DNA from: JANQPA01 sp964628385
GTDB taxonomy: Bacteria > Bacteroidota > Bacteroidia > Chitinophagales > Saprospiraceae
Direction of reading: 5' to 3'
Length of the DNA: 64,000 bases
Assembly (NCBI GenBank): GCA_964628385.1
Contig: CAZVOD010000003.1
Location: 1 to 64,000, forward strand
Within the stretch, counting starts at the first letter, position 1. Each line of letters starts with the position of its first letter. This document shows positions 17,001 to 25,723 of the stretch, piece by piece. The notes under the pieces are model-generated. The model did no database searches. It worked only from the letters and a program-made list of their open reading frames with translations, and was not told the DNA's origin. The position numbers and the translations under genes were made by a program.

Positions 17001-17766
17001 GGTGGGGGCGCATCTCTTTAGCACCGAGTGCACAGTTGAGCCCCACACTCAGAATGGGCATATGAGCAATAGAAATAAAAAAAGCCTCCGCCGTCTGACC
17101 GGATAAAGTACGGCCACTAGCATCGGTGATTGTTCCGGAAACCATAATGGGAAGCTCCCGGCCTTGTTCTTCAAATAATTCGTCGATGGCATACATGGCA
17201 GCTTTGGCATTAAGGGTATCAAATACCGTTTCGATCAAAAAAAGATCAGCGCCACCTTCTATCAAACCTTTAGCCTGCTCGTAGTAAGCTTCCTTGAGCT
17301 GGTCAAAAGTGATTGCTCTGTAGCCGGGGTTATTTACATCAGGAGAAATAGAGGCGGTTTTGTTAGTAGGCCCCATCGCGCCAGCTACAAAGCGAGGGCG
17401 CTCAGGATTTTTCTCTGTGTAGGCATCAGCTGCTTTTTTGGCTATCCTGGCCGCTTCATAATTCATCTCATAGGCCCATTGCTGCATGTCATAGTCAGCC
17501 TGCGCAATACTTGTAGCTCCGAAGGTATTCGTTTCAATGATATCCGCTCCGGCATCCAGATACGCTTTATGAATATTTTCTATAATGGCAGGCTGAGTAA
17601 TGGATAACACATCAGTATTTCCCTTAATATCACAATGGTAATCGATAAAACGCTCACCACGGTATCCTTCCTCATCCAAACGGTATTGTTGTACCATCGT
17701 TCCCATTGCCCCATCAATAACAAGAATTCTCTCTTCTAAAAGTGCTTTTATGTCTTTTTTCTTCAT
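14074..17766 (-). CDS. metH: Cobalamin-dependent methionine synthase
   Basis: This 1230-aa, full-length enzyme (E. coli MetH is 1227) transfers a methyl group from 5-methyltetrahydrofolate to homocysteine through cobalamin. Domains in order: homocysteine-binding module (1 to about 325; VIDGAMGTM, zinc ligands in GGCCGT), pterin-binding module (about 350-620; NVGERTNVTGSKKF), cobalamin-binding module (about 650-880; GDVHDIGKNI near residue 756, with the His that ligates cobalt), and the SAM-dependent reactivation domain (about 900-1230; ending with RPAPGYPACPEH and the YAHPESKYF segment). It appears monocistronic, with its own upstream promoter box and terminator. No cobalamin riboswitch was seen upstream. 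Confidence 0.97.
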   Translation of the reverse strand: MKKKDIKALLEERILVIDGAMGTMVQQYRLDEEGYRGERFIDYHCDIKGNTDVLSITQPAIIENIHKAYLDAGADIIETNTFGATSIAQADYDMQQWAYEMNYEAARIAKKAADAYTEKNPERPRFVAGAMGPTNKTASISPDVNNPGYRAITFDQLKEAYYEQAKGLIEGGADLFLIETVFDTLNAKAAMYAIDELFEEQGRELPIMVSGTITDASGRTLSGQTAEAFFISIAHMPILSVGLNCALGAKEMRPHLQSLSGIADCYVSAYPNAGLPNEFGEYDQGAEEMEAYIREFAESGLVNIIGGCCGTAPEHIAAMAKGVEGIPPRKIPQQPGYSMLSGLEPLIIRPETNFVNVGERTNVTGSKKFARLIKTGDYAEALSVAQQQVEGGAQIIDVNMDEGLLDSAQAMKDFLNLVMAEPDIAKLPIMIDSSKFSVIEEGLKCVQGKCVVNSISLKEGEEEFIRQAKIVRRYGASVVVMAFDEEGQADTVERKVEICKRAYDILTQQVKYKPEDIIFDPNIFAVATGIEEHNGYGIAFIEATRQIKKLCPGAKISGGVSNISFSFRGNNTVREAMHAAFLYHAVKAGMDMGIVNAGMIEVYEEIPPELLERVEDVLFNRREDATERLTDFAEQVKGSGGRSIKKDLSWRENPVEKRLEYSLMRGITDFIVEDTEEARQKYPAPLKVIEGPLMDGMNIVGDLFGEGKMFLPQVVKSARVMKKAVAYLTPYIEEEKEASGDQSAKGKILLATVKGDVHDIGKNIVGVVLACNNFDIVDLGVMVPGAKILQAAKEHGVDVIGLSGLITPSLDEMVDVAKEMERQGFRVPLLIGGATTSKTHTAVKIEPQYSGPVVHVIDASKAVAVVSNLTTNDEDLKNNYILDVKQDLERVRVSRAGRQSRKKYISLDQARSNKLPFDWDNHEPAKPNCLGTKVFEAFSLEMLSEFIDWTPFFSSWQMAGKYPAILDDEIVGTEARKLFNDARSMLRQIIDEKWLTAKAVMGIFPANAITDDDIAVYDDEDRRNVRATLRNLRQQNKKAPGLPNLSLTDFIAPASSKKQDYIGAFAVTAGIGIEKKLKEFEAQHDDYKSIMLKALADRLAEAFAECMHHKVRTEIWGYEPEETLSNDDLIAEKYKGIRPAPGYPACPEHTEKATLWELLDVENKIGVSLTESYAMYPAASVSGWYYAHPESKYFGLGKIAQDQVKDYAKRKNMSMELAEKWLTPVLNYDR

Positions 17767-18193
17767 GTTATCTTCTTTTGTTTTTTATAAGGAGTCCATT
17801 ACAAAGGTAGTAACTTATTCTATAAAAGGATAGTTTAATGGTATTGGTAACATAGGGATGACACTAGGAGGAGCTGATAATGGGAGATAAGAGTTAGAAA
17901 ACAAGACACGCAGTAAATGAAATGGTCCCTAATCATATTGCCTTATATTTACCTGTGAGCGATAATGCATTATTTGGGATTATTTTTTTGCTTCCTAAAT
18001 TTAGCAGGCACGTAAATTGTTAGGAATTTGAAAACCAGTAAGTAGTTTTTTTTGAAAAAAGAAATAAATTCATGCTATTAATTATAACAAAACATAGCAA
18101 CTTAACCAAAATCCAAATCAAGGATATACAAACATATATCGGAGGGTCGTTTTTTAAAAACCACTTGTTTTTGGATATTACGCGCCGAAATTG
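17767..18193. other. Divergent intergenic region metH / DUF2061-cysC
   Basis: The 427 bp between divergent genes is AT-rich, with no reading frame I trust and no recognisable B12-box or SAM riboswitch. A -7-type box for metH is listed separately. No clear promoter for the plus-strand cys cluster was found. Confidence 0.6.
17802..17809 (-). promoter_or_regulatory. -7 box candidate for metH
   Basis: TACCTTTG on the minus strand, 36 bp upstream of the metH ATG, fits TAnnTTTG. No TTTG was found at the expected upstream distance, so this is a partial promoter match. Confidence 0.4.
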
Positions 18194-18475
18194 ATGGTTA
18201 AGAAGAACAATACAATAACGATGGCAGAGAGAGAATCAAAGCTAAAAAGCATTTTAAAGTCCATTTCGTGGCGGCTTATCGCAACAAGCACTACTTTTAT
18301 CCTGGCGTACAGTATTTTTTCTGGTAGTGGCTGTGAAGGTGCTTTGGAAAAGTCTACATTAGTGGCTGCATTGGAAATGAGTTTTAAAATTGTAATTTAC
18401 TATTTTCACGAAAGATTGTGGTTACGAGTGCCTTCAGATCTTTCCTTCAAAGGAAACAAAGTCACCCGGGTTTAG
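18194..18475 (+). CDS. DUF2061 membrane protein
   Basis: This 93-aa protein matches DUF2061: a basic amphipathic start (SKLKSILKSISWRLIATSTTF), one or two membrane segments, a conserved Glu in LEMSFKIVIYYFHERLWLRV, and a short tail. The function of DUF2061 is unknown; the family is often encoded next to sulfate-activation genes, as here, and a role in sulfate uptake or in anchoring those enzymes has been guessed but not shown. Start is the ATG at 18194; a second ATG at 18221 is also plausible. cysC begins 22 bp downstream, so the two are probably cotranscribed. Confidence 0.8.
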   Translation: MVKKNNTITMAERESKLKSILKSISWRLIATSTTFILAYSIFSGSGCEGALEKSTLVAALEMSFKIVIYYFHERLWLRVPSDLSFKGNKVTRV

Positions 18476-18497
18476 TAAAACTCAAAAAGCAAAAGAA

Positions 18498-19112
18498 TTG
18501 GCAGATAATATTCACCCAATTTTTGATCAGCTTCTGACGAGAGCTGACCGCGAGAAGCGGCTAAATCAGAATAGTAGAGTTATTTGGCTCACTGGCCTGT
18601 CGGGGTCTGGCAAGAGTACCATTGCCCGTGATCTGGAGCAGCTATTATTTCAGCATCAGTTTTTTGCACAGGTTCTCGACGGAGATAATATTCGCAGTGG
18701 CATCAATAACAATTTGGGGTTTAGTGTAGAAGACCGCCAGGAGAACATCCGCAGAATTGCCGAGGTAGCCAAATTGTATCTGAACTCCGGGATTATTTGT
18801 ATTAATTCGTTCATCAGTCCAACCCGTCAGATCAGGAATATGGCTCGCGATATTATCGGTGAGGCAAACTATCTTGAGATATATGTCAATGCGCCTTTAG
18901 AAGTATGTGAGCAGAGAGATGTCAAGGGGCTTTATCAAAAAGCCAGGAAAGGAAAGATCAAGGGGTTTACTGGGATAGGCTCACCGTATGAGGCGCCGAC
19001 AACTCCTTTTTTGGAAGTCCGTACAGATCAACTCAGTATAAAAGAGGCCGTTTATAAAATTTATAAGCAAATTTTACCATTAATTAGTTTGAATTCGGAT
19101 GGCGATGCGTGA
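18498..19112 (+). CDS. cysC: Adenylylsulfate kinase (TTG start)
   Basis: This 204-aa enzyme phosphorylates APS to PAPS with ATP. Walker A is GLSGSGKST at about residues 33-41; LDGDNIRSGINNNLGFS contains the APS-binding region; FISPTR and the lid KARKGKIKGFTGI follow. The start is a TTG at 18498: the frame is open upstream to 18396 but contains no ATG or GTG before it, and the next Met is deep in the domain. It lies between DUF2061 and cysD, forming a PAPS-producing set with cysD and cysN. Confidence 0.93.
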   Translation: MADNIHPIFDQLLTRADREKRLNQNSRVIWLTGLSGSGKSTIARDLEQLLFQHQFFAQVLDGDNIRSGINNNLGFSVEDRQENIRRIAEVAKLYLNSGIICINSFISPTRQIRNMARDIIGEANYLEIYVNAPLEVCEQRDVKGLYQKARKGKIKGFTGIGSPYEAPTTPFLEVRTDQLSIKEAVYKIYKQILPLISLNSDGDA

Positions 19113-19224
19113 AAGCAAGCTATACAGGAAGCTAAGTCCTGCTTGTAGTACGATTTGGTACGGCTGATTTTCATGTTATGCCTCCCCTTATTAACTTACT
19201 TGTTGTAACAAGATATTACGCTAT

Positions 19225-20130
19225 ATGCTCAATTATCAGATTAATCACCTAAAAGAACTAGAAGCAGAATCTATTTTTGTTATCCGCGAAGTAGCCGCTC
19301 ATTTCGAGCGTCCGGTTCTTATGTTTTCAGGAGGGAAAGACTCCATTTTGATGACTTACCTGGCCATGAAGGCTTTTTACCCGGCTAAGATTCCATTTCC
19401 TTTATTGCACATTGATACGGGCCATAATTTCCCAGAAACTATCGCCTTTCGGGATAACCTGGTGGAAAAGATGGGAGCTAAGCTAATTGTGGGTTCTGTT
19501 CAGGAAGCTATTGACAGTGGCATGGTCACAGAGGAAAAAGGATTTAATGCCAGCAGGAATGGCTTGCAGACGGCGGTGTTACTCGATGAGCTAGAAAAAG
19601 GGAAATTTGATGCGGCCATGGGTGGGGCCCGAAGGGATGAAGAAAAAGCCAGAGCCAAAGAGCGTTTCTTTTCGCATCGCGATGAGTTTGGCCAGTGGGA
19701 CCCTAAGAACCAGCGTCCAGAATTATGGAATATTTTTAATGGGAAAAAACAAATGGGAGAGCACTTTCGGGTATTTCCCATCAGCAACTGGACGGAGCTG
19801 GATGTCTGGCAATACCTGGCGATGGAAGAGGTAGAACTTCCTTCTCTTTATTTTGCCCACGAAAGGATGGTATTTGAGAGGGAGGGTATTTATCTGGCTG
19901 ATACGGAGCTCATTCCCAAGCGTCTGGAGGAGGTACCACAGCAGATGATGGTTCGCTGCCGGACAATAGGAGATATGACCTGTACAGGCGTGTGGCCTTC
20001 CTCCGCCAAATCCATTGAACAGATTATTGATGAGGTCGCAACTACGCGCATCACCGAGCGGGGTGGCCGGACTGATGATAAGCGCTCAGAAACAGCGATG
20101 GAGGATAGGAAAAAACATGGCTACTTCTAA
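19225..20130 (+). CDS. cysD: Sulfate adenylyltransferase subunit 2
   Basis: This 301-aa catalytic subunit of ATP sulfurylase makes APS from sulfate and ATP in complex with the CysN GTPase. The PP-loop motif SGGKDS is at about residues 35-40. Other landmarks are LHIDTGHNFPE, GGARRDEEKARAKER and the C-terminal GRTDDKRSETAMEDRKKHGYF, which is highly conserved in CysD. Length is normal (E. coli 302). The cysN gene starts 76 bp downstream on the same strand. Confidence 0.96.
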   Translation: MLNYQINHLKELEAESIFVIREVAAHFERPVLMFSGGKDSILMTYLAMKAFYPAKIPFPLLHIDTGHNFPETIAFRDNLVEKMGAKLIVGSVQEAIDSGMVTEEKGFNASRNGLQTAVLLDELEKGKFDAAMGGARRDEEKARAKERFFSHRDEFGQWDPKNQRPELWNIFNGKKQMGEHFRVFPISNWTELDVWQYLAMEEVELPSLYFAHERMVFEREGIYLADTELIPKRLEEVPQQMMVRCRTIGDMTCTGVWPSSAKSIEQIIDEVATTRITERGGRTDDKRSETAMEDRKKHGYF

Positions 20131-20206
20131 ATACACCAAAATTATTACTTAAAGCTCAAAATGCTGTGGCTTACTTACCCGGAGCTACAGCCCAAAAATA
20201 TACTGG

Positions 20207-21463
20207 ATGGAATATCAACATACAGAACTACTTAGATTTACGACAGCAGGAAGTGTAGATGATGGTAAAAGCACCTTGATAGGCCGTCTGCTTTTTGATA
20301 GTAAGGCCATTTTTGAAGATCAGCTAGAGCAAGTGAGAGCTTCCTCTGAAAAGATGGGGGAATCAGAAATCAATCTGGCCCTTTTGACGGACGGCCTCAA
20401 GTCGGAGCGAGAACAAGGGATTACCATTGATGTAGCCTATCGATATTTTGCTACCCCCAAGCGTAAGTTTATCATTGCTGACACCCCGGGGCATATCCAG
20501 TATACCCGGAATATGGTTACGGGAGCCTCCACAGCCAATGTAGCACTCATCCTTATTGACACCAGAAAAGGGGTACTGGAGCAAACCCGCCGACATGCTT
20601 TCATTGCTTCGCTGTTACAAATACCACACCTGGTGGTATGTGTTAATAAAATGGATTTGGTGGAGTACAGTCGGGAGCGATACGAAGAAATCAAGGAAGA
20701 ATTTTCTGGTTTTTCTCATAAGCTTGATGTCAAAGATGTTCACTTTATTCCTATCTCAGCCCTAAAAGGTGACAACGTAGTAGACCGCTCCGCAGCCATG
20801 CCCTGGTACGAAGGGCCTACACTGCTTTACTACCTGGAAAATGTACACATTGGTAGTGACCATAATTTTATAGATACACGCTTTCCAGTTCAGTATGTCA
20901 TACGCCCGTACAGTGATGAATTTCATGACTATAGAGGTTATGCCGGCCGTGTGGCGGGTGGAGTTTTGAAAAAAGGAGATAAAGTAATGCTACTACCCTC
21001 CGGTTTTAATTCTACCATTAAACAAATTGATTCGTACGAAGGAGAACTGGAAGAGGCTTTTGCGCCTATGTCTGTAACGGTACAACTGGAAGGTGAATAC
21101 GACCTGAGCCGCGGAGATATGATTGTCAAAGAAAATAATGTTCCCAATATCGGGCAAGACCTGGAAGTGATGGTTTGCTGGTTTAATGACAAGCCTTTAC
21201 AAATCAGGGGTAAATACACTGTACTCCACACTACACAGGAAGTACGTTGCCTAATCAAACAAGTGCGCTATAAACTGGATATCAATACGCTACACCGGAA
21301 TCAGGAAGACCTAAAAATTGCCATGAATGATATAGCCAGGGTGGTTATTCGGACTACCAAGCCACTTTTTTTTGATAGCTATCGCAAAAATCGAATCACA
21401 GGCAGCCTAATCTTTATCGATGAAGGCACTAACGAAACTGTTGGCGCCGGAATGATTATCTAA
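20207..21463 (+). CDS. cysN: Sulfate adenylyltransferase subunit 1 (GTPase)
   Basis: This 418-aa EF-Tu-like GTPase drives APS formation by CysD. G1 is AGSVDDGKST at about residues 10-19, G3 is ADTPGH, and G4 is VNKMD; two beta-barrel domains follow. It is a stand-alone CysN without a fused CysC kinase domain, consistent with a separate cysC upstream. No PAPS reductase or sulfite reductase gene is present in the window, so the PAPS may serve assimilation encoded elsewhere, or sulfation of surface glycans. Confidence 0.95.
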   Translation: MEYQHTELLRFTTAGSVDDGKSTLIGRLLFDSKAIFEDQLEQVRASSEKMGESEINLALLTDGLKSEREQGITIDVAYRYFATPKRKFIIADTPGHIQYTRNMVTGASTANVALILIDTRKGVLEQTRRHAFIASLLQIPHLVVCVNKMDLVEYSRERYEEIKEEFSGFSHKLDVKDVHFIPISALKGDNVVDRSAAMPWYEGPTLLYYLENVHIGSDHNFIDTRFPVQYVIRPYSDEFHDYRGYAGRVAGGVLKKGDKVMLLPSGFNSTIKQIDSYEGELEEAFAPMSVTVQLEGEYDLSRGDMIVKENNVPNIGQDLEVMVCWFNDKPLQIRGKYTVLHTTQEVRCLIKQVRYKLDINTLHRNQEDLKIAMNDIARVVIRTTKPLFFDSYRKNRITGSLIFIDEGTNETVGAGMII

Positions 21464-21500
21464 GGCTTTCTCTACTGTCTTCCTCAGGCTTATCAGGGTT

Positions 21501-21564
21501 GTTTCGAGGGTGCAAAAACAAACCATCTATCAAATATTCTGGTTGTGTTTTGCTCCCACGAAAC
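21501..21564. repeat. Imperfect long inverted repeat after cysN
   Basis: Two 25-nt arms (21501-21525 and 21540-21564) pair at 20 positions around a 14-nt loop; the outer arm reads GTTTCGAGGGTGCAAAA against GTTTCGTGGGAGCAAAA. It lies between the convergent cysN and a Cys-peptide gene and could act as a two-way transcript end or be a decayed small inverted-repeat element. No U-tract is seen. Confidence 0.5.
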
Positions 21565-21610
21565 ATTTCCCAAGAGCTAAGCCTCTATCTTGTAAAAAGG
21601 ATAGATAGAA

Positions 21611-21886
21611 TTACCCTTCTGCTAATTCTTCTTCTTGCTCTTTATTTTTTGCCATTTGCTCTTGATAGGCCTTTCGTAATTCTTTACAGTTACAAAGGAA
21701 GCAACTGGCAACAACGTTATCATTCTCATCTCTTACTTTACACCAAAAGCCCTCTTCATTCTGAGAAGTTGATTGAATTTCTGTGATTACGCTTTCTGTT
21801 TCAGCATGCTTCATGCTTGCAATAGAAAAAGATACCGCCATTATTAATAAGGCCGATACCAATAAGAATTTCATTTGATTTTTCAT
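21611..21886 (-). CDS. Small secreted Cys-motif peptide, copy A
   Basis: The 91-aa product has an N-terminal signal-like hydrophobic segment (MKFLLVSALLIMAVSFSIAS), an acidic spacer, the motif CKVRDENDNVVASCFLCNC with four cysteines (C-x13-C-x2-C-x-C) and a charged helical tail rich in Gln, Glu and Lys. It is clearly paralogous to the product of 25839-26114, with the same length and cysteine spacing. I do not recognise a named family; there is a loose resemblance to the NVEALA-type peptides of Bacteroidota, which also carry a signal segment then cysteines. The 63-bp leader upstream matches that of copy B. Alternative start at residue 5. Confidence 0.72.
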   Translation of the reverse strand: MKNQMKFLLVSALLIMAVSFSIASMKHAETESVITEIQSTSQNEEGFWCKVRDENDNVVASCFLCNCKELRKAYQEQMAKNKEQEEELAEG

Positions 21887-21908
21887 TTTTAATTAATTGT
21901 TTTAGAGG

Positions 21909-21971
21909 TTACGCTCTACCTTGTTTTAAGGAGTGGTCGAGTCAGTTCTTTCTCCCGCTTTGTGCACAAGC
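21909..21971 (-). promoter_or_regulatory. Conserved 63-bp leader, copy A
   Basis: This segment matches 26131-26193 at 57 of 63 positions by eye, and both lie about 20 bp upstream of a Cys-peptide ATG on the minus strand. It contains a dyad around GTGCAC (GCTTGTGCACAAAGC in minus orientation). It may be a promoter/operator or a 5' RNA element. The rest of the gap up to 22249 holds no supported gene. Confidence 0.65.
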
Positions 21972-22249
21972 TTATTCAGAGTACATACGAAATCCACCTT
22001 TCGACCCGCCAATACGACTAGAAAGCGTCTTAGGAGAATCCAGTTTATAGTATTGTAGGCTGTAAAAGCGAAATTCGTAATACTCTTGACAATGGCGGCC
22101 ACTTTTACTGGGCAACACCCAATAAACGGACCTCCACCATTATGTCTTTTTTTATATTTATTCCAGTAGACTTGTTTTAAGGGATAGCAACAGCTGACTG
22201 ACACTTTTAACAATAGTACTTTAAAAGTATTGAGGTACTACAGAAGTAC

Positions 22250-24988
22250 TTAGTCAAACTTGAAGCTAATACCTGTTTTTATAAATCTTCCAAATACAAA
22301 CGTACGGTTATTCACAAAGAAACTGGGTGATATAGCCTGTTGTACGAAATCACCACTATTGGTCAGGTTATCTGCAGTAATAAACCATCTCATCTTATTG
22401 ATCTTACCCGAAAGGTTAACCATTAGATTAAAATAGTTGGATTCCTGTTCTCCGGTGAAGCTCACATTTCTGGCTTGCACGTTGAAAAATAGTTTATCCT
22501 TAATGAGGTTAAAAGAACCTTCGCACTCCAGAGAAAGCATATTCTGTGTGGAGCGAAAACCTGTAAGCTCATTCTTGAATTCAAAACTTGATATTTTTGG
22601 ATACATATTAAAGTTGAAGAAACTATTTCTAAATTCTGTTCTTAACTTTAACCCCAGTAGATACCTGTTAGAAATTGTTGAATAGAGTTCTCCATTTAAA
22701 TCTTCATTTTGGGATGTATTATTCAACATTCCAGGCTCGAGTATCAAACGAAGTGGGAGCTCCTTGAATTCCTTGGTAAGAATTAGCGAAAACAAGTGGT
22801 AATTTCCTCCCAACTGCGCCTGCCTCAAATTGATAAAAGGAGAAGCATTATTGCCCAGCAAAAACTGATTATTTTGGTTGACTCGCCCCGTTACATAGGC
22901 CGGGCTTACATTTAACTGAATAGCATCAAATGTTTTATCCAGGATTAACTGAAATACTTCTTGTCTTTGTGGCCTTATCATCTCTACTGTGGGGTTCATG
23001 AGGGTTTGGAAATCGATCAATTCAATTCCCCTTACTAGTTTAGACAGCGCATATCCTTCAAGCGTATTTTCATAACTAGCTATCACTTGAACGTCAACAG
23101 GACGAATCGTATAATTGAGATCACTTTTGAACTCCCAGGTTTGTAAACTTTGATCTTCTCCTGACAATGACGGAAATACTGTATTGGATAACGCTATCTC
23201 ATTTTCCAAATTCAATCCACCGAAGTAAAATTCATGTGTAATAAATAAACTGCTCTTTGTCGTATTGAAATCCATTTTTTCTACACTGAAATCTTCCAAC
23301 TCAACAGCCTCCATATTATCATCGTACAGAAAGGCGTTTTTCTGATGAAAGAATATACGATCAGTAAACCGCCCGCCCAGCTGCAATCTTCCCAGGAAGG
23401 TATTCGCCTGAATCGAAGCCTCTATATTAAGATCGCTTTCTGCATTTCTGATATCCTGATCAAAAGTTGCCATCTCCGGATTAGCATGGCCTGCGTTGAA
23501 AAAATCACTGTACCCCGAAGAAAGAAAGCCCAGAGCTTTGTCATGTAGGATATTGACATCGGCGTAGGATGCTTTAAGCTGCAGTCCGACCTTCTTGGAC
23601 AGGATCATCTCTCCGAAAAGATTATTGTAGATTTCTGTTGATGTGTGCTCATTAGTGAAATTAAAACGCTCGTCGCCCACCAGATCCTGATTATTGTTGG
23701 AAAAGCGATTATCAACAAAAACAGCGTTGAAGTCCATTCTCAACTTAATCTTTTTTGTATCATACCTCAGTTCTACTTTATTCTTGCTGGTGTGATCTCT
23801 TAGTAATCTAACTTCTTCAAAATTACCGATTCGGTTGCCATCGAGTACCTGTAGAAACGATCTGCCCTTTTGATCCAGATTGAAGTTATTGTAAGATCCC
23901 AGGTAGAGCTGCCAGTTATCAGATATATTTTGCTTAACGGAAAGCCCTACAATATTTCTATGTGCTTTTTGATAATCTTTAAAGCCGTAGAGTTCTTCAT
24001 TAAAATTTTCTTTTTCTGTTAACCCTTCAAAAGATGCCGGTAGCTCAAATATTTTTTGGAAGGCTTCTTTCCCAAGATTCTTGATATTAGTAATTGGGAT
24101 AGTTTCTTCGCCAAAACGATCACTCTCTGCAAATAAATGTACATTTCTGGACTTGGCCAGCGAAAATGCATTCAGATAGCCTCCCGGATCGAAGCTATTT
24201 TGCAAGCCCGCCGTCAACCTCAATTTACCAAAAAGAGATTTTTTTAAAGAGCTCTTGAGTTTTATATCTAGCACCACGAATTTGTCCGCATCCAACAAGC
24301 TTTCCTTAAGCTGGTTATCTTGCTCATCCGTCCTTAATTCGATTTTATCTACATCTTCCGGGCTAAGCGACCGGGTAATCAAAGCAGCCCCATTATTGGC
24401 CAACTCTTCTCCATCAATCAGTACTTTATCCACCTTTTTACCATCTACTTCAATTTCTCCGTCCCATGATATTTCAAAACCAGGGATTTTTTCCAATACT
24501 TCCTCCAGCGTGATATCTGATCCCTCCTGCCAGTGTGAAACATCGTAAATGACTGTATCTTCTTTGACAACTATGGGAGGTGGGGCCGTAACTACTACTT
24601 CCTCACCTTGCAACGCCTCAGGAGTCAGGCTAATTTGTAGCCGGATAGCCTCTTCCGCGGGTCCAGAAATTACAATATCCTGCTCATAAGGCTGGTACCC
24701 CAACCGGGAAGTCTTAATCGTAGTGATTCCTCTCAGGATAGGTAGTTCCAGAGAAAACGCTCCCAGAGAGTCGGTTTGAACGTAGGAAAAAATAGTATTA
24801 GATTTATATTCATACGCCACAACAGTTACATATTCCAGTGCCTCTTCTGTTTGTGCATCCCTTACTGTGCCTTCCAGTAGGGCCTGACCACTAGCTGGTG
24901 TGGAAAATAGTAACACAGTAATGATGCCAACAGCGCAAAATAGTAAGTCATTTGTCCTTATTTTATCTAAAATACTACATAACAACAT
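22250..24988 (-). CDS. Outer-membrane receptor-like beta-barrel with carboxypeptidase-regulatory and plug domains
   Basis: This 912-aa protein has an N-terminal signal/hydrophobic segment, a carboxypeptidase-regulatory-like Ig fold (about 38-120: LLEGTVRDAQTEEALEYVTV), a TonB plug-like region (about 130-240; VIYDVSHWQEGSDITLEEVLEKIPGF and KKVDKVLIDGEEL), and a long beta-barrel to the C-terminal Phe-x-Phe-Asp. No strong TonB box is visible. Such proteins are TonB-dependent receptors or relatives that import or bind peptides or metals. The GLPGLI gene ends 3 bp upstream, so the two are cotranscribed, and Cys-peptide genes lie on both sides. The substrate is unknown; the peptides are an obvious candidate. 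Confidence 0.83.
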   Translation of the reverse strand: MLLCSILDKIRTNDLLFCAVGIITVLLFSTPASGQALLEGTVRDAQTEEALEYVTVVAYEYKSNTIFSYVQTDSLGAFSLELPILRGITTIKTSRLGYQPYEQDIVISGPAEEAIRLQISLTPEALQGEEVVVTAPPPIVVKEDTVIYDVSHWQEGSDITLEEVLEKIPGFEISWDGEIEVDGKKVDKVLIDGEELANNGAALITRSLSPEDVDKIELRTDEQDNQLKESLLDADKFVVLDIKLKSSLKKSLFGKLRLTAGLQNSFDPGGYLNAFSLAKSRNVHLFAESDRFGEETIPITNIKNLGKEAFQKIFELPASFEGLTEKENFNEELYGFKDYQKAHRNIVGLSVKQNISDNWQLYLGSYNNFNLDQKGRSFLQVLDGNRIGNFEEVRLLRDHTSKNKVELRYDTKKIKLRMDFNAVFVDNRFSNNNQDLVGDERFNFTNEHTSTEIYNNLFGEMILSKKVGLQLKASYADVNILHDKALGFLSSGYSDFFNAGHANPEMATFDQDIRNAESDLNIEASIQANTFLGRLQLGGRFTDRIFFHQKNAFLYDDNMEAVELEDFSVEKMDFNTTKSSLFITHEFYFGGLNLENEIALSNTVFPSLSGEDQSLQTWEFKSDLNYTIRPVDVQVIASYENTLEGYALSKLVRGIELIDFQTLMNPTVEMIRPQRQEVFQLILDKTFDAIQLNVSPAYVTGRVNQNNQFLLGNNASPFINLRQAQLGGNYHLFSLILTKEFKELPLRLILEPGMLNNTSQNEDLNGELYSTISNRYLLGLKLRTEFRNSFFNFNMYPKISSFEFKNELTGFRSTQNMLSLECEGSFNLIKDKLFFNVQARNVSFTGEQESNYFNLMVNLSGKINKMRWFITADNLTNSGDFVQQAISPSFFVNNRTFVFGRFIKTGISFKFD

Positions 24989-24991
24989 AAT

Positions 24992-25723
24992 CTACTTTTT
25001 ACTGTTTCTTCGCTTGTATCGCCGCATTTCTTGCTTTAGCCACTCTTTGTCTATCGAATGAGGCCGAATGATTTCTTCCCTGGAAACCTTTATCCCATCA
25101 TCGGGATATTCAAAATCTACCTCCTGGTCAAAGTCAATATCTCTGAGTAGGAAGATGATATTCCGCCGCTGCGTAAATTCAAGCTTGACAATAAGGCCGG
25201 GTAGTCCGTAATATCTGAATGGCCCGGTATGAAAGGGTAGTTCTGTAGTGAACCAGGCCACGGCATTCCCATAATAATTAGGACTGGCTGTATCTATTAT
25301 ATTGTGAGAATTGGTAATAGCCTTCTGTGCCTGATATCCCCCGATTTTTTTTGTCTCCTGTAAGATCTTCCACTTTTGTTTATTTTCCCATTCAGCAATC
25401 AGAACAGACCGTTTTTTATACTTACGCTGCTCGTGAACTTCATTATTTCTCCAATTGTAGTAATTCTCAAAATACTCGGCATAATGATAAAAATTGAAGC
25501 CTTCCTCAGTGGTTATTTTTTTGTTTTCCTTTACATAAACAAACTTTGAGCAGCCATCTTTAATGTAGAGCTTCATTTCTCCTTCATACCCCCCGTAACT
25601 ATAAAAGTCATAAGTAATAACAGCCTGGTCCTGAGCGGAAATGTATTCCACTGACAGCAGTGACAATAGTAAAATAGTCAAAATCTTTAGCGTACAATTT
25701 TTCATAAGACGTTGTTTGATCAT
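24992..25723 (-). CDS. GLPGLI family protein
   Basis: This 243-aa secreted protein carries the family signature as YYGLPGLIVKLEF at about residues 174-186. A signal peptide is present; translation may begin at 25723 or at a second Met (25705, MKNCTLKILTILLL). The body is a beta-rich domain with WFTTELPFHTGPFRYYGLPGL, the most conserved stretch of the family. Function is unknown; GLPGLI genes commonly stand beside TonB-receptor-like barrels, as here, and are thought to act with them in the envelope. The C-terminus is strongly basic (KRRNSKK). Confidence 0.88.
   Translation of the reverse strand: MIKQRLMKNCTLKILTILLLSLLSVEYISAQDQAVITYDFYSYGGYEGEMKLYIKDGCSKFVYVKENKKITTEEGFNFYHYAEYFENYYNWRNNEVHEQRKYKKRSVLIAEWENKQKWKILQETKKIGGYQAQKAITNSHNIIDTASPNYYGNAVAWFTTELPFHTGPFRYYGLPGLIVKLEFTQRRNIIFLLRDIDFDQEVDFEYPDDGIKVSREEIIRPHSIDKEWLKQEMRRYKRRNSKK

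Noticed and set aside
17767..18193. Possible cobalamin or SAM riboswitch upstream of metH
   Set aside because: No B12-box or conserved SAM aptamer core was seen on reading this region; an Infernal search with Rfam models would settle it.
21926..22213. 95-codon minus-strand frame covering leader A
   Set aside because: It overlaps the conserved leader, which in copy B is not open in the same frame, and shows no family match.
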